Positions 8,082 to 15,166 of a stretch of 15,357 nucleotides of DNA are shown one piece after another. The notes beneath the pieces were generated by a model. That model saw only the letters and a list, made by a program, of their open reading frames with translations. It was not told the origin of the DNA and did not search any database. The position numbers and the translations under genes are program-made. Numbering within the stretch: the first letter of the stretch is position 1; each line of letters opens with the position of its first letter. This DNA comes from Firmicutes bacterium UBA5496 (GTDB taxonomy: Bacteria; Bacillota; Proteinivoracia; UBA4975), in the NCBI GenBank assembly GCA_002427015.1, contig DIPE01000095.1, forward strand, positions 1-15,357, given 5' to 3'.

Positions 8082-8492
8082 TCAGAACAGGCGAGCAAAG
8101 AAATCTGCGGCCTTCTTCTGGACAAGGCCTTTGATAATCTGGGTGCCTCCCCATACCGCCATGACGCAGATGGCAGCGATAGTGCCCCCCTTACCCCCCA
8201 CGCCGGCAAAAATGCCGGCAGAGGCCACATAGAGCACTGCGGCCAAAGCCAGGGCAAGCGCAGTCTGCCATAGTTTGCTCAGGCAGGTGTCCGAGGACAT
8301 GCTGACATAGGAGGCGCATGCCGCCATGGGCACCAAGGCTCCCCCTTGGGCAAACAATTCCGGCAGCACCAGGCCCGCGGTCAAAGTGACAACAGCCGAG
8401 GACAGCACCGGCCCCCGCTGCAGGCGGTGGTTGAGCAACCAGGTCAAAAGGCCGGCTCCCAGGGAAACAGCGATTGTCTGGATAAAAAACAT
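8082..8492 (-). CDS. Small integral membrane protein, paralogue of the upstream one (unknown family)
   Basis: A 136-residue, very hydrophobic protein with about four membrane segments and a short basic tail. I do not recognise the family. It is clearly related to the protein encoded just before it (8493-9029). Both carry LVLP (41-44 here), ASYVSMSS (60-67; ASFAGMSS in the partner) and GVGGKGGTIAA (97-107; GIGGKLGTIAA in the partner). The MSS-to-GGK distance is 34 residues in both. This protein lacks the partner's first 65 residues. The ATG directly abuts the partner's stop (TAAATG) behind GGGGGG, so translation is probably coupled and the two may form a heteromeric membrane complex. Linkage to fdhD and the sel genes hints at a role in formate, selenium or cofactor metabolism, but this is inference only. 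Confidence 0.8.
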   Translation of the reverse strand: MFFIQTIAVSLGAGLLTWLLNHRLQRGPVLSSAVVTLTAGLVLPELFAQGGALVPMAACASYVSMSSDTCLSKLWQTALALALAAVLYVASAGIFAGVGGKGGTIAAICVMAVWGGTQIIKGLVQKKAADFFARLF

Positions 8493-9029
8493 TTACATTC
8501 CCCCCAGCAAGCGGAAAACTAACAATGTGGTCAGCACGGCGCCGGCAGCTATAGTGCCCAGCTTGCCGCCAATGCCATCATAAACAGGATAGACGAGGAT
8601 AAAAATACCTCCTACAAGAACTCCCGCGCAGATGACCATGGGCAAGCCCGTTAAGACTGCCAGAGAAGACATGCCGGCAAAAGAAGCGGTGTAAGCTACC
8701 ACAGCCAGCTTGCCCGGGAGAACCAGGGCCGCCACAATACCTACCAGTCCCGATGCTACAGCGGTATTAAGGCCCAGCTTGGCGCTCAGGCCCCATGTGG
8801 CTGCGACGCTGATCACAGCTGTCGCCATTATCGGTATACACTTCCCCGCCCCTGCCCCCCGGGGATTTTTTCTCAGGTTTACAAAATGGGCTGCCAGGCC
8901 AAGACTAAAAAATATCGCTATGGCTGCCAGGGCATAAAGGGTCCAGCCCCTGGCTTCCATCAGACTGCCGCCCAAAAGCGCTATTCCCACTCCGGCTAAG
9001 AGAAGCAGGCTCAGGGAGTTTCTATACAT
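8493..9029 (-). CDS. Integral membrane protein, partner of the downstream paralogue (unknown family)
   Basis: A 178-residue protein with roughly six membrane segments; a basic cytoplasmic-looking loop (NLRKNPRGAGAGK, 51-63) divides an N-terminal two-helix part from the rest. Residues about 66-178 align along their length with the 136-residue protein encoded next, sharing LVLPG (102-106), ASFAGMSS (115-122) and GIGGKLGTIAA (152-162). The N-terminal 65 residues are extra. The conserved, glycine-rich GGK-x-GTIAA segment near the end looks like a re-entrant or tightly packed helix rather than a soluble active site. It has no gap to fdhD before it (TAAATG, with GGAGGGTGGAG as ribosome site) or to its partner after it. 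I cannot assign a family; a small two-subunit transporter or membrane scaffold are possibilities, without direct evidence. Confidence 0.82.
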   Translation of the reverse strand: MYRNSLSLLLLAGVGIALLGGSLMEARGWTLYALAAIAIFFSLGLAAHFVNLRKNPRGAGAGKCIPIMATAVISVAATWGLSAKLGLNTAVASGLVGIVAALVLPGKLAVVAYTASFAGMSSLAVLTGLPMVICAGVLVGGIFILVYPVYDGIGGKLGTIAAGAVLTTLLVFRLLGGM

Positions 9030-9749
9030 TTATATCTCCACCCTCCAAGGATTGCAGTAAATATTGAAGCGCTGTCCCCGGGCAAAGCCCACCAGGGTCA
9101 TCCCCACTTCTTCCGCCATCTGCACCCCCAGGGAAGTAGGCGCTGACCTAGATATCAGCAGGCCTATTCCCATGCGGCAGGACTTGCTGACCACCTCGGC
9201 GGAAATTCGCCCGCTGGTCAGCAGGCATAGGGAAGTGGCGTCCCCTTCTGCCAAAATTAGATTGCCAGCCAGTTTGTCAATGGCATTGTGCCGGGCCACA
9301 TCTTCCCGGAAGACGAGGATTTCCTCTCCCGCCAGGGCAGCGGCGTGAACCGCCCCGGTCTCCCGAAACAGGGCGGAGGCTGCAGAAAATTCCTCCATAA
9401 GGCTGACTATCTGCGCAGCAGAAAGGGTTCTGCCCCCTGCCGGCTTTGCCAGGCATTTTGAGGCCTGAACTGCGGAGCTCCTATTAAGCTCCAGCTCTGC
9501 CTGGCGGCCATTGGCCGTAAGAACCAGTGATTTTATATCCCTCTTGGCAGCAAGCAGCCCCTTGTTAAAAGTAAAGCCAAGGGCAAGCTCCTCCAGGTGG
9601 GAGGGACTTGCCAGGAGGGTAATATAATGACGGCCGTTGACAATTATAGTCAGCGGCCATTCAATTGCTAGCCAGTCAGGATTTTGCTTGGCTTGTCCCC
9701 TGTCAACAGTGACCACCAGCCGCTCTTCCTTTTGCTCCAAGGCAAGCAC
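9030..9749 (-). CDS. fdhD: FdhD, formate dehydrogenase accessory sulfurtransferase
   Basis: FdhD passes sulfur from a cysteine desulfurase to the molybdenum or tungsten bis-MGD cofactor and is needed for active formate dehydrogenase (cytoplasm). The 239 residues show the family marks: EWPLTIIVNG (30-39), LALGFTFNKGLL (55-66), GAVHAAAL (132-139), FREDVARHNAIDKLAGN (147-163), SGRISAEVVSK (179-189) and LISRSAPT (198-205). In the mobile loop that carries CxxC in E. coli (Cys121/Cys124), only one Cys is visible, Cys99 in SKCLAKPAGG. The longest reading starts at GTG (9749), but its AGGGGG would touch the start. TTG at residue 4 (9740-9738) has a normal 8-base spacing and may be the true start. The gene lies 52 bases after selC and abuts the membrane-protein pair, which fits a role in making a selenium-containing formate dehydrogenase encoded elsewhere. 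Confidence 0.93.
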   Translation of the reverse strand: MLALEQKEERLVVTVDRGQAKQNPDWLAIEWPLTIIVNGRHYITLLASPSHLEELALGFTFNKGLLAAKRDIKSLVLTANGRQAELELNRSSAVQASKCLAKPAGGRTLSAAQIVSLMEEFSAASALFRETGAVHAAALAGEEILVFREDVARHNAIDKLAGNLILAEGDATSLCLLTSGRISAEVVSKSCRMGIGLLISRSAPTSLGVQMAEEVGMTLVGFARGQRFNIYCNPWRVEI

Positions 9750-9801
9750 CCCCTAAGCTTGAGCAGGGATATATTATTAAAATTTGTTTTAAATAAAAAA
9801 A

Positions 9802-9897
9802 TGGCGGGAATGCATGGGAATCGAACCCACCACGGACATCTTCCTGCCCGTTACTGGATTTGAAGTCCAGAGAGCCCACCAGGACTCCTCCATTCCC
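9802..9897 (-). tRNA. selC: Selenocysteine tRNA, anticodon UCA
   Basis: This 96-base gene folds as a bacterial tRNA-Sec. It has a long acceptor (GGGAATGG with GCATTCCC) and a 6-pair D stem (GAGTCC/GGGCTC, one wobble) with a TGGT loop. The anticodon arm is CTGGA-CTTCAAA-TCCAG with TCA in the loop. A 7-pair extra arm (ACGGGCA/TGTCCGT) follows, then the T arm GTGGG-TTCGATT-CCCAT with the same outermost G-T wobble as E. coli selC. The discriminator is G and CCA is encoded. The eighth acceptor pair, which should close the 8+5 stem, is G opposite G, an oddity. It sits between selD and fdhD and probably has its own promoter. SelA charges it with selenium and SelB carries it to UGA codons such as the one in selD. 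Confidence 0.97.
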
Positions 9898-9903
9898 GCG
9901 TAC

Positions 9904-9932
9904 ATTATAGCTTTACCAGCTTGCGGATGCAA
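9904..9932 (-). promoter_or_regulatory. Probable promoter of selC
   Basis: On the minus strand a perfect -10 TATAAT (9909-9904) lies 17 bases after TTGCAT (9932-9927, a weak -35). The -10 ends 6 bases before the mature 5' end of the tRNA, so transcription would begin at or next to that end. A small hairpin (GCTTGC/GCAAGC, 9919-9934) just after the selD stop overlaps the -35 and has no T run, so it is not a normal terminator. Confidence 0.6.
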
Positions 9933-9937
9933 GCGCT

Positions 9938-10966
9938 TTAGACGATATGCAGCAACTTGCCATCTTCTCCCTGAGGGAGAACCCGCCCAATCAGCCAGCC
10001 TATTTGCTGGTCAGCCAAAGCCCTGGCATCCCTTTCCGGAAGGCTGAAAAGCAGGCCGCCGGAAGTCTGGGGGTCAAAAAGCACATCGGTCTCAGCGCCG
10101 CTTAAGTTTTTGGAGAAATGAACCATGCAGGCGTTATAATCCCTGTTGCGATGGGCGCCGCCAGGGACCATGCCCATATTGGCCTGTTCCACCACCCCGG
10201 CAATCAGGGGAATGCTGTCAAACTCAATTTCTGCCCTGGTATTGCTGGCCAGCATCATTTCCGCCAAATGGCCCAAAAAGCCAAAACCAGTGATATCGGT
10301 GCAGGAATGGACTTCCAAATCGGCAGCGGCTTTAGCGGCTCGGGCATTGAGGGTGGTCATCACCTTAGTGACGGCGGCAATTTCCTCTGCCTTCGCCAGA
10401 CCGCCCTTGATGGCGGTGCAGAGGATGCCGCTGCCCAAGGGTTTGGTCAGCACCAAGGCATCCCCGGGTTTTGCGCCGGCATTGGTCCAGATTCTGTCAG
10501 GATGAACCAGGCCGCTGACCGCCAGCCCATACATGGGGCTGTGTTCAGCAATGGAATGTCCCCCTGCCAACCTGGCGCCGGCCTCCAAGACTTTGTCTGC
10601 GCCTCCCCGCAGGATTGCCTCTAAGATTTCCAGGGGAAGCTTGCGGGGATAAACAACAATATTCAGAGCCAGGAAGGGCTGTCCTCCCATGGCATAGATG
10701 TCACTGAGGGCATTGGCCGCAGCCACCTGACCGAAGGAGTAGGGATCGTCCAGCATGGGCGTAAAGAAATCCAAGGTGTTGATGAGAGCCAGTTCAGCAG
10801 TCAGCTTGTATACAGCGGCGTCATCTGCAGTGTCAGCGCCCACCAGCAAATTGGCGTCGGGCTTGAGGTCTAACTTGGAAAGAACTTTTGCCAGGTCCCC
10901 CGGACCCAATTTCGCCCCTCAGCCGGCGGCTTCAGTCATCTGAGTAAGACAGATTTTTTCAGACAA
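9938..10966 (-). CDS. selD: Selenide, water dikinase SelD, itself a selenoprotein (in-frame UGA)
   Basis: SelD makes selenophosphate from selenide and ATP, the selenium donor for SelA. The reading frame from TTG (10966-10964), behind AAGGAG at 8 bases, gives 342 residues, the normal length. Codon 16 is TGA (10921-10919), in TEAAG-U-GAKLGPGDL, exactly where SelD proteins carry the catalytic Cys or Sec, with the adjacent Lys19 also present. The remainder is typical: VGADTADDAAVY, DFFTPMLDDPYSFGQVAAAN (the Asp-rich metal/ATP site), RLAGGHSIAE, DITGFGFLGHL and DPQTSGGLL. A stop-to-stop caller would begin at 10909 and lose the catalytic residue. The start lies 8 bases inside the end of the LysR gene, so translation is probably coupled. 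Because making SelD needs selenocysteine, the protein sits in its own supply loop. Confidence 0.96.
10891..10921 (-). promoter_or_regulatory. UGA (Sec) codon and candidate SECIS hairpin of selD
   Basis: After the TGA (10921-10919) and nine bases, TTGGGTCC (10909-10902) pairs with GGACCTGG (10898-10891). The hairpin has five Watson-Crick pairs plus three outer wobbles, closed by a GGG loop about 20 bases from the UGA. Bacterial SECIS hairpins, bound by the C-terminal winged helices of SelB, sit at this distance inside the coding region. The UGA assignment is strong; the exact SECIS fold is inferred. Confidence 0.75.
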
Positions 10967-11855
10967 GATAATCACTCCTTCGCAAAAATTCAATGAAAGC
11001 GGCTAAGGCCGGTGAACGAGGGGCCTTGGTCAGGACCAGCCAAAAATTGCGCCGCAGGTCTAATCCCGAGACCGGCCTGCTCACCAGGCGTCCCTGGCGG
11101 ATACAGTCTGCGGCAGCAAGACTTGAGACCACGGCCAGGCCCAAACCCTGAGCGGCAGCTTCCAGCAAAGCCCGGCTGCTGCCAAGCTCCATTGCCACCG
11201 GCAGCTGCCTGGGGGGGATTCCCTTTGCCTCCAGGGCATTGTCCAGGACCTGTCTGGTTGCGGAACCCGCCGTGCGCTGCAAAAAGGGATTGGCCAGGAG
11301 GGCTTCAACGCTAATGAACTTGCGCCGGGCCAGATCATGGTCTGGGCTGACTATCGCCACCAGCTCATCCTGAAACAACACTTCACTTTCCAGCCCCGGT
11401 TCCTGGGGTTTATAGCCCACCACAGCCAAATCCAGCCGCCCAGCCGCCAGTTCTCGGACAATTTCCCGGCTGGGGGCTACTTGCATGCGCACTTCCAAAT
11501 CCGGGTGCAGGCGGTAGAATTCACACAGGCGCAGGGGCAGGAGATAATCTCCGGGGACGGTGCTGGCTCCCAGTTCCAGCCTGCCCTGCAGGCGCTGGCG
11601 CAAACCCTCCAGCTGATGGACGGTTTTCTGCCACAGGCCCAGCACATCTCTGGCCCGGTCATAAAGTATGGCGCCCCCTTCCGTCAATTCAACCCGGTGG
11701 CCTCTGCGCCGAAACAGCTCTACCCCCAAATCTTCCGCCAGGGTCTGCATCTGCATGCTCACTGCCGGCTGGGAAAGATGAAGGCGGTTGGCAGCCCGGG
11801 AATAGTTGCCCTCTTCCACTACACAGATGAAGGTCCGCAAAAAGTTCAGATTCAT
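10959..11855 (-). CDS. LysR-type regulator of the selenium cluster
   Basis: A 298-residue LysR-type transcription regulator. The N-terminal winged helix-turn-helix (about 1-60) contains YSRAANRLHLSQPAVSMQMQ and LGVELFRRRGHRVELTEGG. The effector-binding domain starts around LELGASTVPGDYLLPLRLCE (95-114), and its GVGYK-like segment reads LDLAVVGYKPQEPG. I recall a LysR subgroup described as associated with selenium metabolism that has this kind of VPGDYLLP segment; the effector is not known to me. Its ATG overlaps the selB stop as ATGA (11855-11852), and its last 8 bases overlap the start of selD, so it is translated as part of the sel operon. LysR genes are more often divergent from their targets; here there is no divergent gene. 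A role in autoregulating the operon is inferred. Confidence 0.9.
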   Translation of the reverse strand: MNLNFLRTFICVVEEGNYSRAANRLHLSQPAVSMQMQTLAEDLGVELFRRRGHRVELTEGGAILYDRARDVLGLWQKTVHQLEGLRQRLQGRLELGASTVPGDYLLPLRLCEFYRLHPDLEVRMQVAPSREIVRELAAGRLDLAVVGYKPQEPGLESEVLFQDELVAIVSPDHDLARRKFISVEALLANPFLQRTAGSATRQVLDNALEAKGIPPRQLPVAMELGSSRALLEAAAQGLGLAVVSSLAAADCIRQGRLVSRPVSGLDLRRNFWLVLTKAPRSPALAAFIEFLRRSDYLV

Positions 11856-13750
11856 GACTTCATCCCCTTTAAATTCGGGCCGGCAATGCGCACATCTCCC
11901 CGCCGCCGGGTAATGCCTGCGCCATCAAAATATTCCAGCAGGGGCAGGGCATATTTGCGGCTGGTGCCTAAAAAATCCCGAAACTGAGCCAGGGTCAGCT
12001 GAGACTCTAGTTGAAAATGCTTGCGCAGATGGGCTTCCGCCTCCTCCACCGCTTCCCGGGCAAAGACCATCCCCCCTGTGATGACAATGCTGCCCTGCTG
12101 GGCAAGGAGTTTGAGGATGGGAGCAACGGGACCCAGTTTATCCAGCTCCGAGCGCTCAGGCGGGGAAAAGAGGTTATCCTGCAGAGCGTGAAGCAGCTTA
12201 TCCTGGAGCTGGGCCTGCTCCGCAGACAGCGCCACTTTATGTTCCGCCAGGGCCAGTTCCTGGCCCAACATCTTAATATCTGAACCAAGGAGAAGCTGTT
12301 CCAGCAAGGCGGAAAAGCCGCGGCTGCCAAGATCCGGCAGCAACCTTGTCCGCACTTCCTCCCGGGGCATTCCCTGCCGCAGGGGATTTTCCTGATGCCA
12401 TTTGGCGAGCAACTCTTTTAGCTGAACAAGAAGCTGCGCCCCCTGGCTGAAATGCCAGTCTTCGCCCTCGGCCTGGAAGGACAGGACGTGGTCAGCTAAT
12501 TCTGTCAGCGCCTGGTCCAGTTCCGCCGGGGCCAGATGAGCGCGGGTAAGCAGCTGACGCCGGGACAGGGGTCTGGATGCCTCATCCAGATAGGACAAAA
12601 CCAGGCTCCGGGGTTCACCTTCTTCCCGCAGGAGCAGGCTGTCCACCACCTCAGGCTTGCGCCGGCTAAGCCGATGCCGGCCTGCCTCAATAATCTCCCC
12701 GCCGCCGATAGTGGTTACCGGCGACCAGGAGCGAATGACGTAACGGTCCCCGCGCACAGCCACCACCGGCTCCTCCAGGCGGAATTGAACCAAGCCGTCG
12801 CTGCCGGGCTCCACCTGGTCCTCCCCTAGGACTACAGCCCGGCCAATGGTCTCGCTGGAACCGCTATGAAAGCGAATGCGGGTATTGCTGGCAAGAGTCG
12901 GGGCAGAAGGCAGAAGGGAAAAACGGCCGGCAATTTTGTCCACCGGCTCCAGGCCCTGCCCCTTAAAGAGGACCTGGCCCCGATGAATCTCCTGGCGCTC
13001 AATCCCCGCCAGGTTCACCGCCACCCTCTGACCGGGCTCTGCCTCAGTGACATGGTTGCCATGGACTTGCAGCTGCCGGACCCGGGCGGTAATTTCTCCG
13101 GGCATCAGCAGAACCTGATCCCCTTCCCTGAGACTGCCATCCAACAAAGTGCCGGTAATGACTGTGCCAAAACCCTTGAGGACAAAAACCCTGTCCACAG
13201 GCAAGCGGGAAAAGCTGCGCCGGGGCCGGGGAGAAGCGGCAGTTACCGTGTGGGCCAAAATCTCCCGCAACTCCTCCAGGCCTTGGCCTGTAACCACTGA
13301 AACCCGGACCCGGGGAGCCTGCTCCAGAAATGTTCCTGCCAGGGCCTCTTCTATATCTGCCTCGGCCAGCTCCAGCATTTCTTCATCCACCAGGTCGGTC
13401 TTGGTAATGACCACAATGCCGGTTTCCACTCCCAGCAGCTGTAAAATCGCCAAATGTTCTCTAGTTTGGGGCATGACCCCCTCATCGGCGGCCACTACCA
13501 ATAAGACCACATCGATGCCGGCAGCGCCGGCCAGCATATTCTTGACAAAGCGTTCATGGCCGGGCACATCGATAATTCCTGCCCGGCGCCCGTCGGGCAG
13601 GTCAAACCAGGCAAAACCCAGTTCGATGGTGATTCCCCGCTGCTTTTCCTGTTTGAGCCGGTCAGTCTCAATTCCCGTCAGGGCCCGAATGAGGGCGGAT
13701 TTCCCATGGTCTACATGGCCGGCGGTGCCGATGATCAAGTTATTATTCAT
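11852..13750 (-). CDS. selB: Selenocysteine-specific elongation factor SelB
   Basis: A GTPase that binds Sec-tRNA and the SECIS hairpin and delivers selenocysteine to ribosomes at UGA. From the chosen ATG (13750-13748) it has 632 residues, the usual size. The G-domain motifs are GHVDHGKS (G1, near residue 11), GITIELGF (G2), DVPGHERF (G3) and TKTD (G4). EF-Tu-like domains follow, with GFGTVITGTLLDG and the QVHGNHVTEAEPGQRVAVNL stretch. The C-terminal third carries winged-helix repeats and ends with TSRKYALPLLEYFD and GITRRRGDVR, the usual SelB end that recognises mRNA. A longer in-frame start at 13777 would add nine residues that match nothing. The chosen ATG has GGGAG 8 bases upstream and overlaps the selA stop by 8 bases. 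It overlaps the LysR gene by ATGA at the other end. Confidence 0.97.
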   Translation of the reverse strand: MNNNLIIGTAGHVDHGKSALIRALTGIETDRLKQEKQRGITIELGFAWFDLPDGRRAGIIDVPGHERFVKNMLAGAAGIDVVLLVVAADEGVMPQTREHLAILQLLGVETGIVVITKTDLVDEEMLELAEADIEEALAGTFLEQAPRVRVSVVTGQGLEELREILAHTVTAASPRPRRSFSRLPVDRVFVLKGFGTVITGTLLDGSLREGDQVLLMPGEITARVRQLQVHGNHVTEAEPGQRVAVNLAGIERQEIHRGQVLFKGQGLEPVDKIAGRFSLLPSAPTLASNTRIRFHSGSSETIGRAVVLGEDQVEPGSDGLVQFRLEEPVVAVRGDRYVIRSWSPVTTIGGGEIIEAGRHRLSRRKPEVVDSLLLREEGEPRSLVLSYLDEASRPLSRRQLLTRAHLAPAELDQALTELADHVLSFQAEGEDWHFSQGAQLLVQLKELLAKWHQENPLRQGMPREEVRTRLLPDLGSRGFSALLEQLLLGSDIKMLGQELALAEHKVALSAEQAQLQDKLLHALQDNLFSPPERSELDKLGPVAPILKLLAQQGSIVITGGMVFAREAVEEAEAHLRKHFQLESQLTLAQFRDFLGTSRKYALPLLEYFDGAGITRRRGDVRIAGPNLKGMKS

Positions 13751-15125
13751 TAGTTTCACTCCCAAGGGCTGCTGCAAAGGCCTGGGCCGCCAAAGAAATC
13801 TCCTCGCCCCTTAGGGTGCGCATATCTAAAATCACGGCCTCCTCGTGCACCCTGGCCACCAGGGGGATTTCGCCCCCGCGCAGGGCCTGAGCCAAGACTT
13901 GAGCAGAAATCTTCTCCGGCTGCACCCGCACTGCCTTGGTCTCCAGCCTGTGCAGCGGCAAAGCGCCTCCGCCCACAGGACTGACATCAGAGATAACGTC
14001 TATCTGTGCCGGCAAGCCATTGAGCTTGGCCGCCAGGTGTTGTGCCCTTGCCAAAACTGCCACTAAATCTTCAGTGAGCATGGCCAGCACCGGAATGCGG
14101 CGCCAGCCCTCAGGTTGTATGTACAAAGCCAAGGTAGCCGCCAAGGCCGCCAGGGTGATTTTGTCACAGCGCAGGGCCCGGGCCAGAGGATGTCTTTTCA
14201 GCCGGGAAATCCACTGTTTGCTGCCAACGATGATGCCGCACTGAGGCCCCCCCAGCATTTTATCGCCGCTGAAACAGACCAGGTCGGCGCCGGCAGCCAC
14301 ACTTTCCTGAACTGTAGGCTCGTCAATGCCCTGGGCACGCAGATCTACAATGGTGCCGCTGCCCAGGTCATCCAGGACAGGCAAGTTATGCTCATGGGCC
14401 AGGGCAACCAATTCTGCCAAGGATACTTCCTCCTGGAACCCCACTACACGAAAGTTGGAAGGGTGGACTCTAAGGATGACGCCGGTTTCCGGGCCGATTG
14501 CCCGCCGGTAATCTTCCACATATACCCTGTTGGTAGTGCCCACCTCTACCAAGCGGATGCCGCTCTCTTCCATCACTTCCGGCACCCGGAAGGAGCCGCC
14601 GATTTCCACCAGCTGTCCCCGGGCGATAATGCCCTCCCGGCCTTTAGCCACCCCGCCCAAAGCGAGCATGACGGCAGCGGCATTATTATTGACAGCCATA
14701 GCGGCTTCAGCGCCGGTGAGGCGGCAAAGAAGCTCCTCCACATGGGCATGGCGGGAACCCCGCTCTCCTGAATCCATATCCATTTCCAGATTGCAATAGC
14801 CTGCAGCTTCTTGGGCAGCGGCCACCGCTTCCTGGGGCAGGGGAGAACGGCCTAAGTTTGTATGGATTATGACCCCAGTTGCATTCAGCACCCGGCGGGG
14901 ACCCGTCTGCAGCAGCCGCCCTAAACGGGCCTCCACTCTGAGCAGCAGCTCCTCATCCCCCGGGGCCTGCCTGACCCCGGCCATAATTGCCTGCCGGGCT
15001 AAATCCAGTTCCGCTTCCAGTGCGGCTTTGACTTGCTCCCGGCTGCAGCGGGCCTGAATCCCTGCCCACTCAGGACTTTCCAATAGTCTTCCCACTTTGG
15101 GCAGCCTGCTAAGCAGCTCCTTCAT
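13743..15125 (-). CDS. selA: L-seryl-tRNA(Sec) selenium transferase SelA
   Basis: A pyridoxal-phosphate enzyme that converts Ser-tRNA(Sec) to Sec-tRNA(Sec) with selenophosphate; in bacteria it forms a large ring. From the chosen start it has 460 residues, typical of the family. Motifs include the N-terminal LLSRLPKVGRLLESP, VLNATGVIIHTNLGRSPL, EMDMDSGERGSRHAHVE, VNNNAAAVMLAL, and LDDLGSGT with SGDKMLGGPQCGII, where Lys289 is the expected PLP-binding lysine (E. coli Lys295). An upstream in-frame ATG at 15155 has no ribosome site; the ATG at 15125 has GGAGGAGG 10 bases ahead and fits family starts, so I chose it. It is the first gene of the sel operon, with a promoter-like sequence about 40 bases upstream, and its stop overlaps the selB start by 8 bases. 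Confidence 0.97.
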   Translation of the reverse strand: MKELLSRLPKVGRLLESPEWAGIQARCSREQVKAALEAELDLARQAIMAGVRQAPGDEELLLRVEARLGRLLQTGPRRVLNATGVIIHTNLGRSPLPQEAVAAAQEAAGYCNLEMDMDSGERGSRHAHVEELLCRLTGAEAAMAVNNNAAAVMLALGGVAKGREGIIARGQLVEIGGSFRVPEVMEESGIRLVEVGTTNRVYVEDYRRAIGPETGVILRVHPSNFRVVGFQEEVSLAELVALAHEHNLPVLDDLGSGTIVDLRAQGIDEPTVQESVAAGADLVCFSGDKMLGGPQCGIIVGSKQWISRLKRHPLARALRCDKITLAALAATLALYIQPEGWRRIPVLAMLTEDLVAVLARAQHLAAKLNGLPAQIDVISDVSPVGGGALPLHRLETKAVRVQPEKISAQVLAQALRGGEIPLVARVHEEAVILDMRTLRGEEISLAAQAFAAALGSETNE

Positions 15126-15166
15126 GGGGCGATCGCCTCCTCCAACTACAATCATTCATTAAACAA

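Noticed and set aside
7892..8257. Minus-strand open frame of 121 codons between the membrane-protein gene and groES
   Set aside because: It overlaps the 3' part of the membrane-protein gene out of frame, runs through the terminator hairpin and ends at the groES promoter. Its composition is unlike a natural protein.
9814..10047. Plus-strand open frame beginning MGIEPTTDIF
   Set aside because: It reads through the antisense of tRNA-Sec and the end of selD. Such MGIEPTT-like starts are a well-known artefact of translating tRNA genes backwards.
10907..10909. Start of selD at the TTG just after the TGA
   Set aside because: It would remove the conserved N-terminal segment and catalytic residue, and it has no proper ribosome site; the frame upstream of the TGA is clearly SelD sequence.
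13751..13777. Longer N-terminus for SelB (nine extra residues)
   Set aside because: The extra residues do not resemble SelB, and the ATG at 13750 has the better ribosome site and a typical SelB beginning.
15127..15134. GCGATCGC octamers here, near 6651 and near 7788, resembling cyanobacterial HIP1 repeats
   Set aside because: Two of the three are simply Gly-Asp-Arg codons in groEL and groES, three copies are too few to call enrichment, and nothing else in the window is cyanobacterial.
15126..15155. Longer N-terminus for SelA (ten extra residues)
   Set aside because: The ATG at 15155 lacks a ribosome site, and the extra codons contain the GGAGGAGG that serves the ATG at 15125.
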